A stretch of 64,000 nucleotides of DNA from Unio delphinus (taxonomy: Eukaryota > Mollusca > Bivalvia > Unionida > Unionidae): positions 1,297,501 through 1,361,500 of the forward strand of contig JAQISU010000070.1 in the NCBI GenBank assembly GCA_029339505.1, given 5' to 3'. Positions 1 to 10,964 of this stretch are shown piece by piece. Position 1 is the first letter of the stretch; the number at the start of each line of letters is the position of its first letter. Both the position numbers and the translations under genes were made by a program. The notes beneath the pieces were generated by a model. It did no database searches. It saw nothing but the letters and a program-made list of their open reading frames with translations, and had not been told where the DNA came from.

Positions 1-336
1 TAATGCACTGAGCATTTGGATTTACTCAACAAAGGTGTTTACAGCAAGCACTAAAATGATATAGACTGCAACTTCCAAATATTCTAGTCATAACAATCAG
101 TTTAGTTACAACTCAATTATGTAATTGTTTCAGGCATCAAGTGTGATGGTGGAAAACTCCCGGGTATATCTTGACTCGCATCAATATTTACAAAATTCAA
201 GGACTTTTGATGGTAGAGAATTTTATCATTTCTCTTGATTCCAGTAACATGGCAACCCTGTACCTGCTTTTAAAAGGGGGATGCAATGGGAGTAAAATGA
301 TAAATATCACAATGATGTGGGATAATATCTCAGCAC

Positions 337-481
337 CTGACACAGACAGTCCTCAAATGGCAGTCTCTCAATTCCTAAGGCTTCCATTTTCTGCATCTGT
401 TCTTCATAGAAGTATTCCATCTCATACATGGATATTATTCCATCTCCATCAAGGTCCATACACCGGAACCAATACTCTATA
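337..481 (-). CDS. PPP2R3A: PPP2R3A-like exon I (second EF-hand)
   Basis: This exon has 145 bp: one base completing Ser, then 48 codons ending in CAG. It encodes (S)IEYWFRCMDLDGDGIISM, then YEMEYFYEEQMQKMEALG, then IERLPFEDCLCQ. The loop DLDGDGIISMYE is a canonical calcium-binding EF-hand with D, D, D and terminal E. The acceptor is TTTTCAG before TATAGAG. The donor, CAG followed by GTGCTGAG, is weaker but sits where the family has an exon border. A 47-bp duplication covers the acceptor and exon start. Later exons are outside the window. Confidence 0.94.
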
Positions 482-553
482 CTGAAAACAATGAATATTC
501 TATGTTACACCGGAACCAATACTCTATACTGAAAACAATGAATATTCTATGTT
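460..553. repeat. 47-bp perfect tandem duplication over the exon I acceptor
   Basis: Two identical 47-bp copies (460-506 and 507-553) each contain the exon start, the TTTTCAG acceptor and the same intron sequence. The copy met first by the spliceosome (acceptor at 529-530) is followed by duplicated exon sequence, the duplicated intron piece and then the real exon. Using it would give an in-frame TAG after about 17 codons. Confidence 0.95.
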
Positions 554-829
554 ACTATATACTGTTTAACTTCTGATGGTGTGAGCATTACAAAGGGCAC
601 CACATCATACAGTAGAACCTTAAAGAGAGGAACTTGTCATGGGAAAATCAAAGTTAGTAAAGGAAGAATAGTCAGGAGCCATAACTCTTCCAAATAACAC
701 AGAATGCTTGAAATTCAACTCCTTTAAAGTTCATCATATGTCATCCCCTGCAAATGCAATGATTAAGAGATGGCTGACAAAAAGCCACAAATGCAAAAGA
801 ACATGTTAAATGGTTGTTGAGATGAAATT

Positions 830-3444
830 CAAGTATTAGACCCATTCATGTATACTGTAGGTCAAGTATTAGATCCATTCATGTATGCTGTAGGTCAAGT
901 ATTAGATCCATTCATGTATGCTGTAGGTCAAGTATTAGACTCATTCATGTATACTGTAGGTCAAGTATTAGACCCATTCACGTTTACTGTAGGTCAAGTA
1001 TTAGATCCATTCATGTATACTGTAGGTCAAGTATTAGATCCATTCATGTTTACTGTAGGTCAAGTATTAGATCCATTCATGTATACTGTAGGTCAAGTAT
1101 TAGACCCATTCATGTTTGCTCTAGGTCAAGTATTAGATCCATTCATGTATACTGTAGGTCAAGTATTAGATCCATTCATGTATACTGTAGGTCAAGTATT
1201 AGATCCATTCATGTTTAATGTAGGTCAAGTGTTAGATCCATTCATGTTTACTGTAGGTCAAGTATTAGACTCATTCATGTATACTGTAGGTCAAGTATCA
1301 GACCCATTCATGTATACTGTAGGTCAAGTATTAGATCCATTCATGTATACTGTAGGTCAAGTATTAGATCCATTCATGTTTACTGTAAGTCAAGTATTAG
1401 ACCCATTCATGTATACTGTAGGTCAAGTATTAGATCCATTCATGTATACTGTAGGTCAAGTATTAGACCCATTCATGTATACTGTAGGTCAAGTATTAGA
1501 TCCATTCATGTATGCTGTAGGTCAAGTATTAGATCCATTCATGTATACTGTAGGTCAAGTATTAGACCCATTCATGTATACTGAAGGTCAAGTATTAGAT
1601 CCATTCATGTATACTGTAGGTCAAGTATTAGATCCATTCATGTATACTGTAGGTCAAGTATTAGACCCATTCATGTATACTGTAGGTCAAGTATTAGACC
1701 CATTCATGTATATTGTAGGTCAAGTATTAGACCCATTCATGTTTACTGTAGGTCAAGTATTAGACCCATTTATGTTTACTGTAGGTCAAGTATTAGATCC
1801 ATTCATGTATATTGTTGGTCAAGTATTAGATCCATTCATGTATACTGTAGGTCAAGTATTAGACCCATTCATGGATACTGTAGGTCAAGTATAAGATCAA
1901 TTCATGTTTACTGTATGTATACTGTAGGTCAAGTATTAGATCCATTCATGTTTACTGTAGGTCAAGTATTCTCCATTCATGTTTGCTGTAGGTCAAGTAT
2001 TAGACCCATTCATGTTTACTGTAGGTCAAGTATTAGATCCATTCATGTATACTGTAGGTCAAGTATTAGATCCATTCATGTTTACTGTAGGTCAAGTATT
2101 AGATCCATTCATGTATACTGTAGGTCAAGTATTAGACCCATTCATGTTTGCTCTAGGTCAAGTATTAGATCCATTCATGTATACTGTAGGTCAAGTATTA
2201 GATCCATTTATGTTTACTGTAGGTCAATTATTAGACTCATTCATGTTTAATGTAGGTCAAGTGTTAGATCCATTCATGTTTACTGTAGGTCAAGTATTAG
2301 ACTCATTCATGTATACTGTAGGTCAAGTATTTGATCCATTCATGTATACTGTAGGTCAAGTATTAGATCCATTCATGTTTACTGTAGGTCAAGTTTTAGA
2401 CCCATTCATGTATACTGTAGGTCAAGTATTAGATCCATTCATGTATACTGTAGGTCAAGTATTAGACCCATTCATGCATACTGTAGGTCAAGTATTAGAT
2501 CCATTCATGTATACTGTAGGTCAAGTATTAGATCCATTCATGTATACTGTAAGTCAAGTATTAGACCCATTCATATATACTGTAGGTCAAGTATTAGACC
2601 CATTCATGTATATTGTAGGTCAAGTATTAGACCCATTCATGTTTACTGTAGGTCAAGTATTAGACCCATTCATGTTTATTGTAGGTCAAGTATTAGATCC
2701 ATTCATGTATACTGTAGGTCAAGTATTAGACCCATTCATGTATACTGTAGGTCAAGTATTAGACTCGTTCATGTTTACTGTAGGTCAAGTATTAGACCCA
2801 TTCATGTTTATTGTAGGTCAAGTATTAGATCCATTCATGTATACTGTAGGTCAAGTATTAGACCCATTCATGTATACTGTAGGTCAAGTATTAGATCAAT
2901 TCATGTTTACTGTATGTATACTGTAGGTCAAGTATTAGATCCATTCATGTTTACTGTAGGTCAAGTATTAGACACATTCATGTTTGCTCTAGGTCAAGTA
3001 TTAGATCCATTCATGTATACTGTAGGTCAAGTATTAGATCTATTCATGTTTACTGTAGGTCAAGTATTAGATCCATTCATGTTTACTGTAGGTCAAGTAT
3101 TAGATCCATTCATGTATACTGTAGGTCAAGTATTAGACCCATTCATGTATACTGTAGGTCAAGTATTAGATCCATTCATGTATACTGTAGGTCAAGTATT
3201 AGATCCATTCATGTATACTGTAGGTCAAGTATTAGACCCATTCATGTATACTGTAGGTCAAGTATTAGACCCATTCATGTATATTGTAGGTCAAGTATTA
3301 GACCCATTCATGTTTACTGTAGGTCAAGTATTAGACCCATTCATGTTTACTTTAGGTCAAGTATTAGATCCATTCATGTATACTGTAGGTCAAGTATTAG
3401 ATCCATTCATGTATACTGTAGGTCAAGTATTAGACTCATTCATG
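830..3444 (+). repeat. 33-bp minisatellite, about 79 units, with ~1-kb higher-order copies
   Basis: The unit contains TAGGTCAAGTATTAGA followed by a CCATTCATG segment and varies mainly at GATCC/GACCC and TATACTG/TTTACTG. Because 33 is a multiple of 3, plus-strand frames stay open (848-1894, 1979-2926, 2914-3468) with an 11-residue cycle GQVLDPFMYTV. The array lies in the intron between exons H and I, antisense to the gene, so coding is unlikely. Landmark variants (GTTTGCTCTAGG at 1113 and 2145; GTTTAATG at 1213 and 2245; an irregular junction at 1895 and 2894) recur about 1.0 kb apart, showing block duplication. Confidence 0.95.
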
Positions 3445-3748
3445 CCACTAACTTACTTTGATTTTTAAGGACTGTAGGACAGGTCTGTCACATGTCAAGA
3501 TGGACCACAGCTTTAATGTTGGAACCAACTGTCTCAAAATCAAAATGGAATCATGCTGTGAATAAAATTCCATGTGCGATTTTGAACATAAAACATGGTA
3601 TACAGTTGTAATTAGTATGTGATCACTTTATTTTCCAGTTATCACTTCATGGTTATTATGGCCACCATACAGCATCCGCATGAACATTTTCACTTGCAAA
3701 CCCATATTTTTTTCTTCACAAATGCAACTATCTTGCTTGCATCTTAAG
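3445..3748. other. Intron stretch, nothing recognised
   Basis: Unique AT-rich intron sequence of the PPP2R3A-like gene with no repeat, coding segment or transposon end that I can recognise. Confidence 0.5.
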
Positions 3749-4110
3749 AGTACTGGTTTAGCTAAAACTGACACAGGTAAGGTATATGTAAAAAAAACAC
3801 TGGTTTAGCTAAAACTGACAGGGTATATGTAAAATAAAGCTTAGATACAAATGGCACAGGCAAGTGAAAAATTGAGAATTGTTTTAGCTACAACTGGCAG
3901 TTAAAAATGAAACACTGGTTTACCTAAAGCTGACACAGATAAACTGAAAATTGAGCAATGGTTTAGCTACAACTGACATGGGTAAATGTAAAATAGAACA
4001 CTGGTTTAGCTACAACTGAGATGGGTAAATGTAAAATAGAGTAATGGATGTAGCCAAAATTGACACTGTAAAATAGAGCACTGGTTTAGCTACAAGAAAT
4101 ACCAGTAAAT
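3749..4110. repeat. Degenerate ~50-bp tandem repeat, about 8 units
   Basis: Repeated ACTGGTTTAGCTAAAACTGA and GTAAATGTAAAATAGAG segments with unequal spacing; an older, decayed array about 190 bp from exon H. Confidence 0.8.
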
Positions 4111-4296
4111 GTGAGCTAGATGACATGTTATGAAGTCTCTTGACTACAATACTTGACATTTATTGCTCAATATTCATGCATCTTCAAGACATATTGTAAT
4201 TATAACACCATCACCCAATCTATTATCCTGATGAAACTTTATGATGTAATGCAAAAGTGGTCTATTTTTATCCTCTAGACTGGTTCTATGACTCAC

Positions 4297-4383
4297 CTGG
4301 TGGGATGTCGTTTATCTTCCTCTGACAGCAGAAACCAGACAAACTCTGGGTAACTCATCTTTCCTTCCTTGAATGTATTACCC
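4297..4383 (-). CDS. PPP2R3A: PPP2R3A-like exon H
   Basis: This exon has 87 bp: one base completing the Arg codon of exon G, 28 codons, then two bases. It encodes (R)GNTFKEGKMSYPEFVWFL followed by LSEEDKRHPT, matching KEGRMSYADFVWFLISEEDK of the family. The acceptor is TATTATAG before GGGTAATAC and the donor is CCCACCAG followed by GTGAGT. Confidence 0.96.
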
Positions 4384-4727
4384 CTATAATATAAACATTC
4401 ACATCAGAACAGAGCCTACTCTGTCAGTTTAAGAATATCCGATAGTTTATAAAATTATTTGACCATTCTTTTTTATACACATAATAAAACTGGGATCATT
4501 GTATAACCATAGATGAGTCAGGCCCTATTGATGAGGTTAGTCTGGATATTTGGTTGATACTAATTATTTTCAAAATAACTGCTAAGATGTAGTTTCAAAA
4601 ATCTATAACACCCTTACCTTTACCACAAAAAAAGAATGTCTCACCTAAAACAAGGCTGTTTTTTTAAACTTCATTCCAAACTAAAGTTGGCTGTAAACTA
4701 CATGGTTTTGCACAGCTGTAAAAATCT

Positions 4728-5382
4728 TAGTCATATTGTTCAAGTCTACCTTAACAGTAATCACATAAAACAAATATAAGAGTCCTATTTGTTTCATCTA
4801 ATACCGAAACAGTAATCACATAAAACAAATATAAGAGTCCTATTTGTTTCATCTAATACCGAAACAGTAATAGTCATATTGTTTTAGTCTAGTACTTGAA
4901 CAGTAATCACATATAACAATAAGTCATGTTGTTTTAGTCTAGTACCTGAACAGTAATCACATATAACAATAATAAGAGTCCTATTTGTTTCATCTAATAC
5001 CTTAACAGTAATCACATAAAACAAAAATAAGAGTCCTATTTGTTTCATCTAATACCGAAACAGTAATAGTCATATTGTTTTAGTCTAGTACTTGAACAGT
5101 AATCACATATAACAATAATAGTCATATTATTCTAGTCTAGTACCTTAACAGTAATCACATATAACAATAAGTCATATTATTATAGTCTAGTACCTTAACA
5201 GTAATCACATATAACAATAATAGTCATATTGTTTTAGTCTAGTACCTGAACAGTAATCACATATAACAATGATAGTCATATTGTTTTAGTCTAGTAACTT
5301 AATAGTAATCGCTATAACAATAAGTCATATTGTTATAGTCTAGTACCTTAACAGTAATCACATACAATATTAATAGTCATTG
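4728..5382. repeat. ~52-62-bp tandem repeat, about 11 units, two interleaved variants
   Basis: Units share ACAGTAATCACATA and alternate between a TAGTCATATTGTTTTAGTCT form and an AGAGTCCTATTTGTTTCATC form, indicating repeated duplication of a dimer. Confidence 0.85.
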
Positions 5383-5689
5383 TCACATTGTGGGGAAAAT
5401 TGACTGATGCTTCATGCATACACCTATCTTCTTAAAGGTCATTTATAGTTAAGATCACTTAGGATAAGGTCATAATGTATTATGTAAGATTAGGAATATA
5501 GACTTAATTCTGGACACAAAGAAACTGCTTGTCTGCTGTTTAATCAATATATAATGACATTCCATGTTAAATTCAAAGAAAATTCTACCACATCACAGAC
5601 TAAGTAGAGACTCCTGTTTGTTTTGCAATCACTTGGAAGCAGTTTGCTGGCTTTGTTGGGTCAGAAACCTGAGTAACATGTAAGTGCTA

Positions 5690-5905
5690 AATTACCCCCA
5701 GCGCAGTTCTCAAAGACCAGACCATATCCAATCAAAACTGATAGAAAGACCACCTCTTTTACTAAAACATTATGGTTTCTCAAGACTGGTGGTCTCTCAT
5801 AACATGCCACAATGCTACATAACCAATGGAATTTGGTCTCTTAAGACAGGTGGTCTCACACAGCATTGGTCTTTCAAGACAGGTTTTACTGTATTCTTTT
5901 TATCT
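5690..5905. mobile_element. Possible DNA-transposon/MITE remnant with GGTCT-AAGACAGG ends
   Basis: Repeated phrases such as AAGACAGGTGGTCTC and AAAGACCACCTC, ending in CAAGACAGGTTTTACTGT, resemble subterminal and terminal sequence of a DNA transposon. The opposite end is not clear, so this is a tentative remnant. Confidence 0.35.
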
Positions 5906-7056
5906 GGATGTTAGTGCAAGTTAATGATGAAGGTAAAGAAAATCCAAAACCATGAGGAACCCTATGTGCAATATTGACCTACCCTAATGAAGCTAGTGAA
6001 TGAATCAAAGACCACACAATGATGTTCCAAATAAGATGGTCTTAGAAGAGCATGGTTTAATTCTGGCATTGTGATTGTACCCATTTTATGTCTTAGCTTT
6101 TGCAACATCTTTCTGTCAATGGCTTCATGGTACACAATAAAGTATGGACGGAGAGTTTTGTCTTTATGGGGTCATTGGTAACGTCTTTGGCAAGGTTTTT
6201 GTAATTGGCCTGTCTTGCTACTAACTTAACAAGAAACATGTATGTATCCATCCATCTGTCTGTCCATTCATCCATCCATCCTCAAGAAAGCAAACACTAT
6301 TTGGTAACCTTCACATGATTTTAGGACTTCTCTTAATTAGATCTTTGATCAGACTAGTTCCCCCATTATCATACCAAGCAGTCCTGAAACTATGGCACTC
6401 AAAGGCCTTTTGAACACCTCTTCTTTAGATCTTATATCAGACTGGTTCCTCCATTATCACTGGAAGCACAAAATTTTGGCATTCAAAGGCCTTAGTACAA
6501 CTCTTCATTAATCCCCACTTCATCTTTTTTTTAAATATATAATCCTTTTACCTTTGACATAATTATCTAATAATACTGCCAAATGGCTAATTATCATTTT
6601 CTTGAGCATGTAACCTTTACCAATCTAGTTCCCTATTATCCCTGAGAAGTACCAGCTGTCTAATCATGTGCCAGATAAGCAGTCAGTTAGATTAATGTGG
6701 GAGGAAATAATCCAAGAAAGAGCTCTGTATAAATGATGTAAGACAGAAAGAGCATCATGCAGGGTTTGAAAAAAAATCTAATGGACACTTGTAACATAAT
6801 ATGACAAAACCTCCTTCCCTTGTAATTCATCTTCATTCAGGGAGCGAAAAGATAGTTTCATATTTATTATTATCTGAATGACTTGGAATTAAATCTGGGT
6901 GTAACTCTAAACAAAATGTAAATCTGACATTTTGAAATATTTTACATTTGGAAACTACTTATATTTAATTTTTAAACATAAAAAATGGATTTATGTCAGA
7001 CTCTGTAGTGTTACTCAGCTATTCTAATTGAAACCATACATATTTAAGTAAAAAAA
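5906..7056. other. Intron stretch, mostly unique
   Basis: Unique AT-rich sequence. A short TCCA-rich tract lies near 6240-6280, and a related phrase (ATCAGACTAGTTCCCCCATT / ATCAGACTGGTTCCTCCATT) occurs twice at about 6347 and 6438. No coding segment is recognised. Confidence 0.5.
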
Positions 7057-7058
7057 TA

Positions 7059-8355
7059 CAGTGGGACCCCTCTATAACCCGCCCCGCTATAACCCGGTCG
7101 TGGCATGGCTCCCGAAATTTCGGGTAATTTATTACAGGTATTTTTCTCAAAGACCAAAAAAAAAAAAAAAATTTAAGTATGAAAAAAAAAATACGTCAAG
7201 AGTTTAATTATCATTCTCATATTCGTCTAAACAGTGCGAAAAAGAACGTGTGGAAATTGTATTATCAAATTTCTTCTAGTTTTGTGCCAAAATAAACATC
7301 GGAAATACGGACCAATTGCTGTGCTGAGAACTTTGATCTTTGTTTATTGTTGAAAAATTACAGCTCATAAGTGTCAATATTATAATTACTGATTCCTGAG
7401 TAATGAAGCCATCGTGCCTACTTTGTGTTTGTCTTGAATGCATTCTGAATACAATCGTTGCTCTAATAATCTCCGATATATGTTCTCATAATTTCATACA
7501 CAACTAAGCAATAGCCAATACGGGGGTTGATAAAAGATTCTCACCAGAATGTATAAATCAATCAATTTAAGTACATTGTTTATCATCAAAGTGAACTGCC
7601 GAGCTAAACAGTGACATAATTCAGTGGTTAAAATACAGCCAGTTCTGCCTGCTGTATTAGAGTACATCAAAAGAACATGACGCAATAGCTGGGCGGCAAG
7701 TTCAAAGGACTTTGACTAGCAGCTTGGGTGGGAAAATGTGCTGAATTTACAATGACTGAATTCAGAGACAGAAAGATCCTGAGATGTACATGTAGTTATT
7801 ATAAGAATACACTTTAGCTTCCATTATTTAATCTACGGACATGTACTATTTCATCATTCATTACGTACACCCGTTACGTAATTTTTGTTATTTTCTTTTC
7901 ATTGAATTCAGTCACATAATGATCTGTGACAAAATTATTGAATATTTTACATCCTTATGTGGATAATTTCGATGGAAATATTTGTATTATGGATTCAGTG
8001 TATGTTACAAGATTCGCTGGTGAGTACACGGTGTTGATACTCTTATCATGCAATAGATTATACATGTATATATAAATTAGACACGTGTATGTACCAATGC
8101 ATGGTTCTCTGAATAAAGTAATATATTAAATCTGCAATTTCTGTTACCACAGCAAATATTTTTCTCATTTAATATATATTGATCAAAAATGGTAATTGTG
8201 CCATGCATTTTCGCACCCGTCTTTATGTACACCCCCCCCACAATTAAATCCAAAAATGTGTTGGTATTGTACATGGCTGCTTATAACACGGTTCGGTTCA
8301 TAGCCCGGTTGGATTCTATGGCTCCCAACTACCGTGTTATAGCGGGGTCCCACTG
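7059..8355. mobile_element. Pogo/Tigger-like DNA transposon, non-autonomous, 1.3 kb
   Basis: The left end is CAGTGGGACCCCTCTATAAC; the right end reverse-complements to CAGTGGGACCCCGCTATAAC (one mismatch in 20). The element is flanked by TA on both sides (7057-7058 and 8356-8357), the target duplication of the Tc1/mariner-pogo group. The right subterminal part contains a further inverted pair around CCGTGTTATAG. Only short open frames are present, so no transposase is encoded. Confidence 0.8.
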
Positions 8356-8357
8356 TA

Positions 8358-9435
8358 AATAACATGCACACAGAAGTTTTGCCATTTTAAGCAGTCTCTT
8401 CTCAAAATCAAAAGCCCCAAAGAACAAAACTATTGGATCTTCATCAACATTAGTATACCAACACTATCATCTCCATCATCATCATCTTTATCATTACAAC
8501 AATCTGGTATATAGATCTGAGTAGCTTAACTGACACACCTGGCCTAAATTACAATCATGCAGCAGGCAAATTAGCTACATATCTATACTTCTGTATTTAA
8601 GGAAGAACCCTGTCATTCAGCCCCTACTGGGTAAGATCATCTTGACCTCATACTACCAGATGTCAAGATGGCTAATACACATCAACAGATAAAGCAGGAG
8701 GAATGTAGTTTCTGCTGAAGTTTCCATCATATTTTGAGTCAGCACTAATTGATTCTAATACTGTATCTGCTAGACAAGTAGTGTAACGTGTGTGCCTAAA
8801 TGCAAGCAGTGTAGACTGAAATCTGCTGGTGAATAATATGCTGGCCGATATCAGTCCAAGCTCTTCATAGCACTTAAAGTGCCATAACAGTGTATCCATA
8901 CTTATTCAGTTTATTTCTTGGTTAATGAGAATATATATTCAAAATACGAATGTGAAAAAATTTTAAGACGATATATACACTCCGGAAATTACCGAGTGAT
9001 AAAATCGGTCTGATGTGTAATATTTTCGAAAACACACCTAAGCGTATTTCTCACTTATTATGGAGAATTTTTCATCGGGTTTGTTTATACTGCTTCCAGA
9101 CTTCATTTTCTATTCAAATAATACTGAATTTGATTTATGTTATATACACTGGTATGGCATTTTAAATTTTCAAACAAAGATCTGTACTTAGATCTGATGA
9201 TAAACAAAGACCTTGGTCTACTGATGAATTATCAGTGGCCAGATCAGGATCTGCAGTTTCCATTCTACTTCTAATTTGATACAGTGCAGACCTAGATCCA
9301 CTGGCACATAGGGCAATGTTATATGGAAGTTATAACTTTAAACTGGCCTGTCCGGACTCCATCCTCAATCTAGTTCTTCCCTCATTTCATCCTTTTTAGT
9401 TACTAAAACCACTTTCCCCACAAAATTGTTCCAAG
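8358..9435. other. Intron stretch, nothing recognised
   Basis: Unique AT-rich sequence of the G-H intron; only short open frames, no repeats or transposon ends that I recognise. Confidence 0.5.
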
Positions 9436-9442
9436 TTGATGA

Positions 9443-9915
9443 CCTATCAATATTACATTTATGGATACATCCATCCTACATTTATGGATAAATCCATATT
9501 ACGTTTATGGATACATCCATCCTACTTTTATGGATATATCCATCTTACTTTTATGGATACATTCATACTACTTTTATGGTTACATCCATATTATGTTTAT
9601 GGATACATCCATCCTACTTTTATGGATACATCCATCTTACTTTTATGGATACATCCATACTACTTTTATGGATATATCCATACTACTTTTATGGATACAT
9701 CCATCCTATTTTTATTGGATAAATCCATATTACATTTATGGATACATCCATACTAGTTTTATGTATATATCCATACTAGTTTTATGTATACATCCATACT
9801 ACTTTTATGTACACATCCATACTACTTTTATGTATACATCCACACTACTTTTATGGATACATCCATCTTACTTTCATGGATACATCCATCCTATATTTAT
9901 TGATACCTCCAATCT
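9443..9915. repeat. 23-bp minisatellite, about 20 units
   Basis: The unit is TTTTATGGATACATCCATAC plus three bases and carries a short palindrome, ATGGATACATCCAT. Because 23 is not a multiple of 3 and the unit has no plus-strand stop, three plus frames are open for 70-150 codons with the same peptide cycle; this is a property of the repeat, not evidence of a gene. Confidence 0.93.
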
Positions 9916-10061
9916 ACCTGAATAAATACAGCCATATAAAGAAGACCTGCTAAAAAATGGCACCATATATGAATCCTCCTTTTTTTTAATAATGTCTTTG
10001 TAATTCCACATCTATGAGAATACCTGTGCACGATCAACAAAATTTATTGGTCTCTTCAGAG

Positions 10062-10062
<1 letters not shown>

Positions 10063-10103
<41 letters not shown>
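10063..10103. repeat. (AT)n microsatellite
   Basis: About 20 uninterrupted AT dinucleotides. Confidence 0.97.
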
Positions 10104-10106
<3 letters not shown>

Positions 10107-10964
10107 ACTGTTAGTTCAAATGATATTGTCATTAGAAGACAACATCACGAATAACAGGTCACCTTTTACATAAGTATATCATAACACTACAAACTATAGG
10201 AGAGTCTGAAAATATAGTGATTTGGTTCCGGCTTCTTTCTTGTATTCAATGGAGAAAATGAAAAATTCTTTTAAATTTTTTATTATTGCAGTCCTGTCAA
10301 AGAAAAAAAAGTAAATAAAAAGGCTTTAAAAACCTCATAAGTGATATATGACTTGCTGTAAATTGGCTTTTTGTTGCGAAAACAATGTAATCTTAATAAC
10401 AGTGTCGTCCTGAAAGATTCACTGACCAAAATAGCTTTTTGAATACAAGTGTATGATCTTCAACCAGGACAAATTCAATAAACTTGGGGACATATTTAAT
10501 TAAACGCAGTACCTGAAAACAACCTATACATTTTTTACTCATTGAAACGCTTAGATATTTAATGATATAAAAATATATTCAAAATGTCACACTAGTGATT
10601 ATCCTTAATGGACACAACAGAAGCTATTTATTACTGATTTCATTGTTATTTTCCACATCAATGTTAAGAACAAAGGCTTAAAAGGATTGCTTTTTGTAGT
10701 CTTATCAGTGTCTGTAATATAAACTTTTCTAAACAAACACCTACATATAAGATACTTGGTCATTACGGCTATCACATGTGAATCCATGATTTCATGGTCA
10801 TTTTCAATGTCAATGTGAAAGATAACTAGCCATCAAGAACCAAATATTGTGATCACTTCAGTGTCCTTTATAGACAACTTTCACTATTTTATAATTTAAG
10901 GAGGCCATGTCTGATTGAGTAGACCAGAACTGCACAGAATTTGTCATATTTAATTAAAAAACTG
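10104..10964. other. Intron stretch, nothing recognised
   Basis: Unique AT-rich intron sequence between the AT microsatellite and the 46-bp array. Confidence 0.5.

Noticed and set aside
848..3468. Long repetitive open frames that could be a structural protein gene (GQVLDPFMYTV repeats)
   Set aside because: The frame follows from a 33-bp unit, lies antisense within an intron of a conserved gene, is broken at block junctions, and has no start, splice or tail context.
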